The notes below the pieces were generated by a model, which worked only from the letters and a program-made list of their open reading frames with translations, did not search any database and was not told the origin of the DNA. A stretch of 42,397 bases of DNA from the NCBI GenBank assembly GCA_003171235.1, contig PMYM01000182.1:1-42397 (forward strand). Reading direction: 5' to 3'. Positions 8,074 through 16,616 of this stretch are shown here, piece by piece (positions within the stretch are counted from its first letter, which is position 1; each line of letters begins with the position of its first letter). This stretch comes from Phycisphaerales bacterium. GTDB taxonomy: Bacteria > Planctomycetota > Phycisphaerae > SM23-33. Both the position numbers and the translations under genes were made by a program.

Positions 8074-8212
8074 GTAGGGTGGGAGAAAGCGGCCAAAGGC
8101 CGATCTCCCGCCCACGCCAAGAAAGGGCGCCAAGCCCTTACGCGTCTTGTGCGGAAGGGCATGCTGATCAATCGGTGGGAGACCGCCCCGCGGGCGGTTC
8201 CTCCCACCCTAC
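8074..8212. repeat. Palindromic element, GTGGGAGA family, copy 1
   Basis: 139 bp bounded by perfect 12-bp inverted repeats, GTAGGGTGGGAG (8074-8085) and CTCCCACCCTAC (8201-8212). The left end folds as GGGAG..GGCC/GGCC..CTCCC and the right end as GGTGGGAGACCGCC/GGCGGTTCCTCCCACC. Both ends begin with GTAG, the tetranucleotide known from REP sequences processed by RAYT transposases. It lies 20 bp before the ahcY start. A single-hairpin relative is at 32143-32175. Confidence 0.75.
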
Positions 8213-8232
8213 GGATTAGAGAGAGGAAAACC

Positions 8233-9507
<1,275 letters not shown>

Positions 9508-9515
9508 CGAATTTT

Positions 9516-9727
9516 CGATTTACGATTTACGATTTACGATTTGCGATTTAACGGAAAGAGCCGGAGGCATTCCCCCTGGCTTTTTCTCTAGATCGCAAGT
9601 TGGCCAACTCAGGAAAGACTCCAAAGTTAGCGCCTAGAATCTGGACGAATCTAATCTTGAGAATACGCCTGATCTATGATTGTGCCGCTGGCTCCTTGTT
9701 AAATCGAAAATCGAACATCGAAAATGA
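9516..9727. repeat. Inverted pair of heptad arrays, CGATTTA family
   Basis: The left arm has five units on an exact 7-nt period: CGATTTA at 9516, 9523, 9530 and 9544, and CGATTTG at 9537. The right arm (9700-9727) is the inverse, again with a 7-nt period: TAAATCG, AAAATCG, AACATCG, AAAATGA. Between them lie the ahcY terminator and about 110 bp without recognisable content. The right arm ends just before the Shine-Dalgarno sequence of the rubrerythrin gene, so the pair spans nearly the whole spacer. Confidence 0.75.
9554..9586 (+). terminator. Intrinsic terminator after ahcY
   Basis: GAAAGAGCCGGAGG (9554-9567) pairs with the CCCCCTGGC-T(5)-C stretch (9572-9586) through about 13 pairs with one mismatch and two wobbles. 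The T-run is part of the 3' arm. An A-run on the 5' side could make it work in both directions. Confidence 0.65.
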
Positions 9728-9744
9728 AAGAGGAAGGAATCGAA

Positions 9745-10242
9745 ATGGCAACCAATGACAACCTGAAGGCCGCGTTCGCGGGTGAATCACAGGCCAACCG
9801 GCGGTACCTGGCCTTCGCCAAGCAGGCCCAGCAGGACGGCCGGCCGCAGATCGCCAAGCTGTTCCGGGCGGTGGCCGAGGCCGAGACCATTCACGCCCAC
9901 TCCCACCTGCGCGTGCTGGGCGAAGTCAAATCCACCGCCGACAATCTTAAGGCCGCCATTGACGGGGAGAGCTACGAGTTCACCACGATGTACCCGGAAT
10001 TCCTCCAGGCGGCCAAGGCCGAGGGGAACAAGGCCGCCGCCACCTCTTTCGAGCGCGCCCTGGCCGTGGAACGCATCCATCACGCTCTGTACGAACAGGC
10101 CCTGCAGGCCGCCGGCGCGGGCAGCGACGCCCCCTCCGCCAAGCTGTACGTCTGCGGCGTCTGCGGCAATACCGTGCTGGGCGACCCCCCGGACGTCTGC
10201 CCGATCTGCGGCGCGTCCCATAAGTTCTTTGAAGTGGCCTGA
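9745..10242 (+). CDS. Rubrerythrin
   Basis: A 165-residue non-haem iron protein that reduces hydrogen peroxide in anaerobes and microaerobes. The N-terminal ferritin-like four-helix domain shows the diiron ligand helices FAGESQANRRYLAFA, AEAETIHAHSH, DGESYEFTTMYPEF and VERIHHALYEQAL. The C-terminal rubredoxin-like domain has two Cys pairs, CGVCG and CPICG, for the FeS4 site. The length is normal for the short rubrerythrin class. ATG 9745 is preceded by AGGAAGGAA at 6 nt; an ATG seven codons upstream lies inside the repeat arm and is less likely. The gene stands alone, with the CGATTTA repeat pair in front and a decayed palindromic element behind. It suggests oxygen-sensitive metabolism in the host. 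Confidence 0.95.
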   Translation: MATNDNLKAAFAGESQANRRYLAFAKQAQQDGRPQIAKLFRAVAEAETIHAHSHLRVLGEVKSTADNLKAAIDGESYEFTTMYPEFLQAAKAEGNKAAATSFERALAVERIHHALYEQALQAAGAGSDAPSAKLYVCGVCGNTVLGDPPDVCPICGASHKFFEVA

Positions 10243-10293
10243 GAAGGTTCTGCCGCCGCACCCGCGATTGCCTCGCCAGCCCCCTGGAATGCT

Positions 10294-10382
10294 CCAGTCG
10301 TCTGTAACACCAAGAACGATGGGGAGATTCTTTGGTGGCACAGCTTTTTCAAGCTGTGCCTGCATAGGCTGGAAAGGCAGAT
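10294..10382. repeat. Partial palindromic element, GGTGGCACAGG family
   Basis: This matches the reverse complement of the 1-122 element: a terminal CCAGTCGTCTGT (against CTAGTAGTCTGT), then AACGATGGGGAGATTCTTTG, then TGGTGGCACAGC and its hairpin. The match ends near 10382, so the far terminal repeat is missing or has decayed. Confidence 0.7.
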
Positions 10383-10619
10383 TCAGGCGTTCGCTCTGTT
10401 TCTCCTTGCCCCTGATCCGGGGGCTCCGCGGCGACAGAAGAAACGTCGCCGCTTCGCCCCCGGCTAACTTCTCACCGGCCCTCCGGGCCTGATCTTGGCT
10501 AGAGAAAATGTATACCTAGACGGCTTAGTCGGGCTGTAGATGAATTCCTGTCTCTGCGCCTCGGCGTCTCTGGGGCAAGCTTTTTAGAACTCCCGCTCTT
10601 CAGTCACCCCAAGAAAGCT

Positions 10620-10648
10620 TTGACGTTGGCGGATTGGGAACGTACAGT
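10620..10648 (+). promoter_or_regulatory. Predicted sigma-70 promoter for tig-clpP operon
   Basis: TTGACG (10620-10625), a 17-bp spacer and TACAGT (10643-10648). It would give a leader of roughly 125 nt before the trigger factor ATG. Confidence 0.35.
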
Positions 10649-10779
10649 TATCCGTCTTGGCCGCAGGCCCAGCCCGCTTTGCGGGCCGACCCGGCCAAGG
10701 GATATCATTCTGCGCTGCCGCCGGGACGGGCTTCGTGGCCCGTTGGTCGTGGCTGTCGCCCCAAAGGAAGTTACGCACA

Positions 10780-12381
10780 ATGTCTGACCAGGAGAAAACC
10801 CAGCCCGACTCCCCCGCCCAGGAATCCGCCGAGAACCTGCCCCAGCCAAAAGTTACCATCGAGGACGCCGGCGCCCTGCGCAAGCGCATCACCGTCGAAA
10901 TCCCGCGCGCCCGGGTGGATGCCAAGTTTGAAGAGATGTTCGGCGAACTGTCGCGTTCCGCCCAGGTGCCGGGCTTCCGCCCGGGGCACGCCCCGCGCCG
11001 CCTGATCGAGAAGCGATTCGGCAAGGAAGTGCTGGAAGACGTCCGCAACAGCCTCGTGGGCGAGGGCATGGGCAAAGTAATGGAGGACAAGAGCCTGCAG
11101 GCCGTCGGCGAGCCCGAAATTGATCTGGACGCGATAACCATCCCCGAAAAGGAGGACATGAAGTTCTCCTTTGAGATCGAAGTGGCCCCGCAGTTCGAGC
11201 TGCCCGATTACAAGGGCATAGAGGTTACCAAGCCGCACCTGGAGATTACCGACAAGCACGTGGACGAGGCGGTGGAGTCCTACCGCCAGGCCCACGGCAA
11301 GGTGGTGGAGGTCGCCGGTGGGATCAAGGAGAACGACCTGGTGACGGCCGACGTCCGCCTGTCCGGCGATGGCATCGACCACGCCCATGCGGACATGGAA
11401 CTGCGCGTGGCGCCGGCCCAGGTGGAAGGCATCCTGCTGGAGGACCTGCCCAAGGCCTTCTCCGGCAAGCCCGCCGGCCAGCAGGTTTCGCTCAAGAGCA
11501 AGGTGCCGGCGGCCCACCCGACCGAGGCCTGGCGAAACAAGGACGTGACCATCACTTTCAAAATCAAGCAGGTGCGGCGCCTGCAGACGCCCAAGGCCGA
11601 CGACGAATTCGCCAAGCAGGCCGGTTTCGAAAACCTGGGGCAAATGCGGGCCTTCCTGCACACCCGGCTGGAGGCGCAGGCGGCGACCGAGCAGCACCGG
11701 GCCATGCAGGCCCAGGTGGCCTCGTTCCTGGGCGAGAAGATCAGCATCGAGATTCCCACGGGCATGGCCGAGCGTCAGAGCCAGCGGCTGCTGACCCGGC
11801 GGGTGGTCGACCTGATGTACCGCGGCGTGCCGCGCGAACAGATCGAGGCCAACCTGGAAGGCCTCAAGGCCGAGGCCGCCCAGCGGGCGAAGGCCGACCT
11901 GAAGCGAAGCTTCATCCTGGACAAACTGGCCCAGGCCGAGAACATCAAGGTCGAAGACGCCGAGGTAAACGCCCGCGTGGCCCAGATGGCCAGGCAGTCC
12001 AACCGCCGGCCCGAGCGCTTCAAGCAGGAGATGAAGGCCGACGGCTCGCTGGATGAACTGACAATGTCCCTGGCCGAGGAAAAGGCCCTGGACAAGGTGC
12101 TGGAACTGGCCAAGCTGGTCGAACCGAAGGCCAAGCCGGCCGAGCCGAAGGCCAAGCCGGCCGAGCCGAAGGCCAAGCCGGTTGAGCCGGAAGCCAAGGT
12201 GGTCGAGCCGAAAGCCAAGCTGGCCGCCCATCCCGCCCCCCACGCGGCCCCCAAGCCCAAGGCCAAAGCCAAGCCCCAAACCAAGTCCGACGCGGAACTC
12301 AAGGCCAAGCACCAAGCCAAGCCCAAGGCTAAGCACCAAGCCAAGCCCAAGGCCGCCAAGAAGACAAAACCCAAGGAGTAG
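10780..12381 (+). CDS. tig: Trigger factor with long Lys/Pro/Ala C-terminal tail
   Basis: Ribosome-associated chaperone and peptidyl-prolyl isomerase that meets nascent chains at the exit tunnel. The 533-residue protein has the ribosome-binding signature PGFRPGHAPRRLIEKRFG at about residues 65-82, a PPIase domain at about 160-250 and the helical C-terminal chaperone domain to about 445. After that comes an added tail of some 85 residues made of EPKAKPA-type and KAKHQAKP-type repeats, encoded partly by a 21-bp tandem repeat near 12121-12190. Usual trigger factors are 430-450 residues, so the tail is extra. It is strongly basic and probably disordered. ATG 10780 follows AAAGGAAG. The gene leads the clpP-clpP pair, the common tig-clpP arrangement, but clpX does not follow in this window. 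Confidence 0.95.
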   Translation: MSDQEKTQPDSPAQESAENLPQPKVTIEDAGALRKRITVEIPRARVDAKFEEMFGELSRSAQVPGFRPGHAPRRLIEKRFGKEVLEDVRNSLVGEGMGKVMEDKSLQAVGEPEIDLDAITIPEKEDMKFSFEIEVAPQFELPDYKGIEVTKPHLEITDKHVDEAVESYRQAHGKVVEVAGGIKENDLVTADVRLSGDGIDHAHADMELRVAPAQVEGILLEDLPKAFSGKPAGQQVSLKSKVPAAHPTEAWRNKDVTITFKIKQVRRLQTPKADDEFAKQAGFENLGQMRAFLHTRLEAQAATEQHRAMQAQVASFLGEKISIEIPTGMAERQSQRLLTRRVVDLMYRGVPREQIEANLEGLKAEAAQRAKADLKRSFILDKLAQAENIKVEDAEVNARVAQMARQSNRRPERFKQEMKADGSLDELTMSLAEEKALDKVLELAKLVEPKAKPAEPKAKPAEPKAKPVEPEAKVVEPKAKLAAHPAPHAAPKPKAKAKPQTKSDAELKAKHQAKPKAKHQAKPKAAKKTKPKE

Positions 12382-12414
12382 CGCCTACACTAGGACAGGA
12401 GCAGGACTGACCAC

Positions 12415-12987
12415 ATGGCATACACCGAATACGCTCAGCGACGCGAGATGACGCTGGAAGAGCGGCTGGCCGAGGAACGCATCGTCTTCCTCTGGGGAGA
12501 GATCAACCCCGCCACGGCCGGCGGGCTGATCATGCGCCTGCTGGAGTTACAGGCCAAGGCCCGCGACCGCGACATCCACCTGTACATCAACTCCCCCGGC
12601 GGCGACGTGGACGACACCCTGGCCATCTACGACACCATGCAGTTTCTGGAATGCGACGTCAGCACCTACTGCGTCGGCCAGGCCGCCAGCGGCGCCGCCG
12701 TGGTGCTGGCCGCGGGCAAGAAGGGCAAACGCTTCGCCCTGCCCCACTCCAAGGTCATGATTCACCAGCCCTGGGGCGGTGTGACCGGCCAGGCCAGCGA
12801 CATACTCATCCAGGCCGAGGAGATCCTCAAGGCCAAGCGCGTGCTCAACGAGATCCTGGGCAGCCTGAGCGGGCGCGACGTGGCCCAGATCGAGGCCGAG
12901 ACCGAGCGCGACCGGTACATGACCCCGGCCGAGGCCAAGGACTACGGCCTGGTGGACGAGATCATCGCCCCCAGGCAGAACAAGTAG
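12415..12987 (+). CDS. clpP: ATP-dependent Clp protease proteolytic subunit (first copy)
   Basis: Serine peptidase subunit that forms the double-ring chamber fed by ClpX or ClpA. The 190-residue protein keeps the catalytic triad Ser92 (in GQAASGAA), His117 (in MIHQPWGG) and Asp166 (in ETERDRYM). The oligomer and substrate-channel segments YINSPGG and IYDTMQFL are present. Compared with the second copy it has a shorter N-terminus and Gly instead of Met after the active serine, so the two are likely to have distinct substrate pockets or to form a mixed tetradecamer. It starts 33 bp after tig, so the two are probably co-transcribed. The start at 12415 is the first ATG and gives the usual MAYTEY-like N-terminus. 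A palindromic repeat lies between it and the second copy. Confidence 0.95.
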   Translation: MAYTEYAQRREMTLEERLAEERIVFLWGEINPATAGGLIMRLLELQAKARDRDIHLYINSPGGDVDDTLAIYDTMQFLECDVSTYCVGQAASGAAVVLAAGKKGKRFALPHSKVMIHQPWGGVTGQASDILIQAEEILKAKRVLNEILGSLSGRDVAQIEAETERDRYMTPAEAKDYGLVDEIIAPRQNK

Positions 12988-13014
12988 CTTTCCGTCAAGG
13001 CGCCCGGATGTAAA

Positions 13015-13070
13015 GGTGGAACAGGTTTGTAACCTGTTCCTATCGGCACAGGTTGAAAACCTGTGCCACC
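13015..13070. repeat. Short two-hairpin palindromic element between clpP genes
   Basis: Two adjacent perfect hairpins: GGAACAGGTT/AACCTGTTCC (13018-13040) and GGCACAGGTT/AACCTGTGCC (13045-13067), bounded by GGTGG and CCACC. The outer arms are inverted copies of each other. It is the minimal 56-bp form of the GGTGGCACAGG family and ends 3 nt before the ribosome site of the second clpP. Confidence 0.8.
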
Positions 13071-13086
13071 AATAAGGACCGTGCCG

Positions 13087-13719
13087 ATGCCAGACAACCA
13101 GCACCTGGTGCCCATCGTCATCGAGAAGACCGGGCGCGGCGAGCGCGCCTACGACATTTATTCCCGGCTGCTGCGCGACCGGATCGTCTTCATCGGCGGG
13201 CCGGTGGACGATGACATGGCCAACCTGGTCGTCGCCCAACTGCTCTTTCTGTCCAACGAGGATCCCAAGAGCGACATCAATCTGTACATCAACTCCCCCG
13301 GCGGCAGCATCTCGGCCGGCATGGCCATCTACGACACCATCCAGTTCATCCGCTGCGACGTCTCCACCGTGTGCGTGGGCATGGCCGCCAGCATGGCCGC
13401 CGTGCTGCTGGCCGCCGGGGCCAAGGGCAAGCGCTACATCCTGCCCAACAGCCGGGTGCTCATCCACCAGCCGCTCATCCGCGGCGTGCTGACCGGCCCG
13501 GCCACCGAGCTGGACATCGAGGCGAGGGAAATCATCCGCCTGCGCCGCCGCCTGTACGAAATCATGGCCAAGGACACCGGCCAGACCGTCGAGCGCATCG
13601 AGCGCGACTGCGACCGCAACAAGTGGCTGGACTCCGACGAGGCCCTGGCCTACGGCTGCGCCGACAAGGTCCTCCAGCGGATGCCCGAATCGTTGGCCCG
13701 CCCGCCCAGCCAGGAATAG
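13087..13719 (+). CDS. clpP: ATP-dependent Clp protease proteolytic subunit (second copy)
   Basis: 210-residue ClpP with the full triad Ser102 (GMAASMAAVL), His127 (LIHQPL) and Asp176, and the canonical YINSPGGSISAGMAIYDT segment. It is closer to the standard bacterial ClpP than the first copy, including the N-terminal extension LVPIVIEKTGRGERAYDIYSRLL, which corresponds to the propeptide and axial-loop region. ATG 13087 has AAGGA 8 nt upstream; a GTG at 13081 is a possible alternative. It is the third gene of the tig operon, separated from the first clpP by a 56-bp double hairpin that could alter expression between them. Paired clpP genes are common in planctomycetes, cyanobacteria and actinobacteria, where mixed-ring enzymes are known. 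Confidence 0.95.
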   Translation: MPDNQHLVPIVIEKTGRGERAYDIYSRLLRDRIVFIGGPVDDDMANLVVAQLLFLSNEDPKSDINLYINSPGGSISAGMAIYDTIQFIRCDVSTVCVGMAASMAAVLLAAGAKGKRYILPNSRVLIHQPLIRGVLTGPATELDIEAREIIRLRRRLYEIMAKDTGQTVERIERDCDRNKWLDSDEALAYGCADKVLQRMPESLARPPSQE

Positions 13720-13735
13720 GGACGCTAAGACCAGC

Positions 13736-14413
13736 ATGAGTATGCCGGGGTCAATCCGCCATTGCTTGCTCGCCGCCGCCGCCGCCGCGGCCGCCGCCGT
13801 GGCCGGCTGCGCCACCTATAAGCAGACTGACCCGCTGGTCGTCCAGGTCAACAACCTGCAGCAGGAAAACTCCCGCCTGCGCGACCAGCTCCAGCAGGCG
13901 ACCGCCTCCGCCGCCTCCCAGCAGGATCGCATCCAGACGCTCGAAGGCCTGGGCCCCAAGCGTCTGGACCGGCTCTACCAGGTGACCAGGATAGACGTCA
14001 CCCGCTACTCCGGAGGCATCAACCTTGGCGGCGGCGCGGGCGACCAGGGCGTACGGGTGTACATCCGACCCCTCGACCAGCAAGGCGACGTGATTAAGGC
14101 CGCCGGCACGTTCAAGGTGCAGGTATTCGACCTGGCCCAAAGCCCTCAGGACAGCCTGGTGGTCGGCTGCGAGTATCCGCCCGAAGAAACAGCCAAGCAT
14201 TGGTACGGCGGCTTTATCACCTACCAGTACCAGTTCGATTGCCTCTGGAAGTCCCCGCCGCGCCACGCCGACCTGACCGTCCAGGTCAGTTTCACCGACT
14301 ATCTCACCGGCCAGACGTTCTTGGTCCAGAAGGCCATCAAGGTGAACCTTGCTGCCTCCGCCACAAGGCAAGCCGCGAAAGGACCCACCTTGGGACCAAC
14401 TTCATTACCATAG
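13736..14413 (+). CDS. Putative lipoprotein with coiled coil, unknown function
   Basis: 225 residues. The N-terminus is a lipoprotein signal: a long polyalanine hydrophobic core followed by the lipobox VAGC, with the modified Cys at about residue 25. A short coiled coil follows (VNNLQQENSRLRDQLQQATASAASQQDRIQTLE). The remainder is a beta-rich domain with RIDVTRYSGGINLG, resembling carbohydrate-facing envelope lipoproteins, but I do not recognise a family. It begins 16 bp after the second clpP and may be the last gene of that operon. The second ATG, two codons on, is an equally possible start. It ends 7 bp from the convergent FG-GAP gene, leaving no room for a separate terminator. Confidence 0.75.
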   Translation: MSMPGSIRHCLLAAAAAAAAAVAGCATYKQTDPLVVQVNNLQQENSRLRDQLQQATASAASQQDRIQTLEGLGPKRLDRLYQVTRIDVTRYSGGINLGGGAGDQGVRVYIRPLDQQGDVIKAAGTFKVQVFDLAQSPQDSLVVGCEYPPEETAKHWYGGFITYQYQFDCLWKSPPRHADLTVQVSFTDYLTGQTFLVQKAIKVNLAASATRQAAKGPTLGPTSLP

Positions 14414-14420
14414 TAGCGAA

Positions 14421-15695
14421 TCAAATCGTAGCCCGGACCGCTGCTGGATGTTTTCCTCTCCGCCGACGGACAAGCGCAAGGGCGCAAAGCACCCACAAGG
14501 TTGAAGTTGCTGGCTCCGGTACATTGGTGAAAACGTAGACTGCTCCCGCGTCGACAATACCGCCCAAATCTTGCCCCTCGGCCGCTAATACCAAAGTATT
14601 CCCGTCAAGTCCGGATGGTGACGCAAAAAGGCTGTTCTCCGCTCCAGAGGGGGGAAGGATCGTGTCGACCAATTCCCAGGACAATCCGTTGCTATGGAAC
14701 CAATATGCACAACCCGCGTTATTGGCAAGAGAGGCACTAATAATGGCGTTATCCCCGCTGATGACAACCGACTGGCCAAATTCATCCCAGGCCTTTCCTT
14801 CGGGAGCTGTGAGCTTTGCCATTTGATCCCACCCCCTCCCGCTCTTGGCAAAGACATAAGCCGCCCCCGTGTTGTGGTTGTCCCCCGGAGCTCCAAGAAA
14901 GATGTAATCGTCGCTGACTGAGATTGAACAGCCGAAGTAGTTATATTTTGCGCCGTCAGAAGGCGTTAGTTTCGCTATTTCTGTCCAAACTGATCCGCTT
15001 CGTTGAAAGACGTACGCCGTGCCGCCAGGGTTATCTGTCATGGCCGAAACAACCGCATAATCGCCGTGGAGGCAAACCCGGTTGCCGAAGCCCGCTTCCC
15101 ACACCCCGTCAGGCGAGATTAACTTAGCCTGTTGAGACCACGTCGAGCCGACACGGTGAAAGACATACGCCGCGCCAAGGCCGCTGTTGGCATTTGTTCC
15201 CGTCTCCCCTACCAGGGCATAATCCCCATAAAGTGACACCGCGGCCCCAAACAAATCGTTTATCCTGCCATCGGAAGAAACCAGTTTAGCCTGCTGAGTC
15301 CAGGTGCCTCCGACTCGATTAAAAACGTAAGCAGCTCCGGAATTACTATTCTTATAATGTGCCCCGATTAATGCATCGCTCCCGTTGATCGAGACCGAAA
15401 GCTGGCCGAAGGCATCACCGGCCATCCCGTCTGCCGCAGTCAGCTTGGCTTGTTGCGTCCAGTCATTGCCGTTGCGATAGAATACGTAGGCCGAACCTGA
15501 GTTGTCTCCCCTGTCATCATCAAGCCCCGCCCCAACCAGAATGTAATCGCCGCCAATTGCGACTGCTGAACCGAAAATATCTTGGGCACTGGCGTCCGAT
15601 GCTGTGAGTCTTGCTTGCTGGTTCCCCTCCGCACCCCAAACTGGGGCAGATGCCAAAAGCACTAACGTAAGTGCACAGACTTTTGAAATGAGCAT
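14421..15695 (-). CDS. Secreted FG-GAP repeat protein with PEP-CTERM sorting signal
   Basis: 424 residues: a signal peptide (MLISKVCALTLVLLASAPVWG), then about seven repeats of roughly 50 residues, each with the pattern DxFG..V.i.GDYalvGA........GaAYVF.R.g..W.Q.AKL, an FG-GAP-type beta-propeller. The C-terminus carries VPEPATSTLWVLCALALVRRRRG, a PEP-CTERM signal (VPEP, hydrophobic helix, basic tail) that directs exosortase-dependent sorting to the envelope. ATG 15695 follows GAGGGAG. The DNA is visibly lower in GC, with more A/T-ending codons than its neighbours, which suggests recent acquisition. It is convergent with the preceding lipoprotein gene. Proteins of this type are often calcium-binding surface or matrix proteins. 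No enzyme function is indicated. Confidence 0.85.
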   Translation of the reverse strand: MLISKVCALTLVLLASAPVWGAEGNQQARLTASDASAQDIFGSAVAIGGDYILVGAGLDDDRGDNSGSAYVFYRNGNDWTQQAKLTAADGMAGDAFGQLSVSINGSDALIGAHYKNSNSGAAYVFNRVGGTWTQQAKLVSSDGRINDLFGAAVSLYGDYALVGETGTNANSGLGAAYVFHRVGSTWSQQAKLISPDGVWEAGFGNRVCLHGDYAVVSAMTDNPGGTAYVFQRSGSVWTEIAKLTPSDGAKYNYFGCSISVSDDYIFLGAPGDNHNTGAAYVFAKSGRGWDQMAKLTAPEGKAWDEFGQSVVISGDNAIISASLANNAGCAYWFHSNGLSWELVDTILPPSGAENSLFASPSGLDGNTLVLAAEGQDLGGIVDAGAVYVFTNVPEPATSTLWVLCALALVRRRRGKHPAAVRATI

Positions 15696-15916
15696 GGTTC
15701 TCCCTCTCTTTGTTATGGCTCTTAACCGGTATTAAAGCTAACCCAGATCTGCAGAACCGTCAAGCTGAAAACACACCCCCTGCAATACGCTCCCCCAAAA
15801 CTTCGGTCTCTCTTAGGATGAAGAACAGGGGTAGAGATGGAACAGGATTCAAGACTTGCCAGATACGTCGGCATCACCGCCCCGGTTTTCCAGGATGGAC
15901 TGTTGTGGCCTTTCCT

Positions 15917-15951
15917 AGCTTTTAGCTTTCAGCTTTGAGCTTTCAGCTTTA
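15917..15951 (+). repeat. Heptad array, AGCTTTC family
   Basis: Five units on an exact 7-nt period: AGCTTTT, AGCTTTC, AGCTTTG, AGCTTTC, AGCTTTA. No clear inverted partner was found; weak traces (aaagcta, caagctgaaaac) occur at 15734-15772. The array ends 10 nt before the DUF4416 start. The rest of the 266-bp spacer from 15696 shows nothing else recognisable. Confidence 0.65.
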
Positions 15952-15961
15952 TCTTTCCGGC

Positions 15962-16498
15962 ATGGCCGCCATACATCCGCCGCTTCCCTGCAAGTTGATC
16001 GTGGGCCTGCTGGCCGGGCGGGCCGAGGTGCTGGCCGCCGCGGCCGAGGCCCTGGCCACACTCTACGGCCGGATAGAACTGGCCAGCCCCCAGTGGCAGT
16101 TCTCATTCACCGATTATTACCAGGCCCAGATGGGGCACAACCTGCTGCGCCAGTTCCTGGCGATGGAGAAGTTGATAACCCCTTCGGACATCGTCGCCAT
16201 CAAGCGCCGCGCCAATCAACTGGAGGAGGAACTGGCGGCGCGTTTCCCCTCCGGCCCCTCGCGGCCAGCCAACATCGACCCGGGCTACCTGACCGAGGGC
16301 AAGTTGGTGCTGGCCAGCACCAAAGACTTTGCCCATCGCATTTACATGGACCAGGGCATTTACGCCGAGATAACGCTCAGTTTCGTGCACGGGCGGTGGG
16401 TGCGTCACCCCTACACCTTCCCCGACTACGGGTCGGGCCTGTATGATGGCTTCCTGCTGGAGGCCAGAGAGGGCCTGCGGCGGCAACTGGGGCGGTGA
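15962..16498 (+). CDS. DUF4416 family protein
   Basis: 178 residues with the DUF4416 pattern: an N-terminal KLIVGLLAG strand, then QWQFSFTDYYQAQMG, the middle helix with IKRRANQLEE, and a C-terminal core NIDPGYLTEGKLVLASTKDFAHRIYMDQGIYAEITL ending in HPYTFPDYGSGLYDGFL, cited here as consecutive segments. The biochemical function is not established. The family is common in planctomycetes and deltaproteobacteria. The start at 15962 is chosen because conservation begins there; no strong ribosome site is visible because the AGCTTTC array directly precedes it. It is followed after 118 bp, mostly a palindromic element, by a polyprenyl-phosphate transferase, so an envelope-polysaccharide link is possible but not shown. 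Confidence 0.85.
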   Translation: MAAIHPPLPCKLIVGLLAGRAEVLAAAAEALATLYGRIELASPQWQFSFTDYYQAQMGHNLLRQFLAMEKLITPSDIVAIKRRANQLEEELAARFPSGPSRPANIDPGYLTEGKLVLASTKDFAHRIYMDQGIYAEITLSFVHGRWVRHPYTFPDYGSGLYDGFLLEAREGLRRQLGR

Positions 16499-16514
16499 GA
16501 TCGTGTATAGAGAT

Positions 16515-16587
16515 GTGTCGCGGGCGTCACGCCCGCGCAAGGTACCCGGCTCGTTTGCCGGAGCCGCGGGCAAGATGCCCGCGACAC
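16515..16587. repeat. Palindromic element, GTGTCGCGGGC family, copy 2
   Basis: 73 bp with the same perfect 11-bp ends as copy 1, GTGTCGCGGGC (16515-16525) and GCCCGCGACAC (16577-16587). Each end closes its own hairpin (GCGGGC-GTCAC-GCCCGC and CGCGGGC-AAGAT-GCCCGCG). The middle differs from copy 1. It lies 29 bp before the transferase start. Confidence 0.8.
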
Positions 16588-16616
16588 GCGGTGAGAGGGT
16601 TCAAAGGGCATCGGGC

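Larger units (their letters stand above)
10243..10779. other. Intergenic region between rubrerythrin and trigger factor genes
   Basis: 537 bp without a credible gene. It holds a partial palindromic element (10294-10382), a small CCCC/GGGG hairpin near 10406-10422, a decayed CTCTGCG array at 10552-10574 (CTCTGCG, CTCGGCG, CTCTGGG), a GC hairpin CCCGC-TTT-GCGGG near 10674-10686 and a promoter for tig. Open frames here lack the codon bias of the neighbours. Confidence 0.6.

Noticed and set aside
7932..8232. SAM or SAH riboswitch before ahcY
   Set aside because: None of the conserved core sequences is present. The stems seen belong to the GTGGGAGA palindromic element.
9516..9550. CRISPR-like array
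   Set aside because: The units are 7 nt long without spacers and no cas gene is nearby, so the array cannot be a CRISPR locus.
16443..16616. N-terminal extension of the sugar-phosphate transferase
   Set aside because: The extra codons read through the palindromic element, and an ATG with a good ribosome site lies at the first membrane helix.
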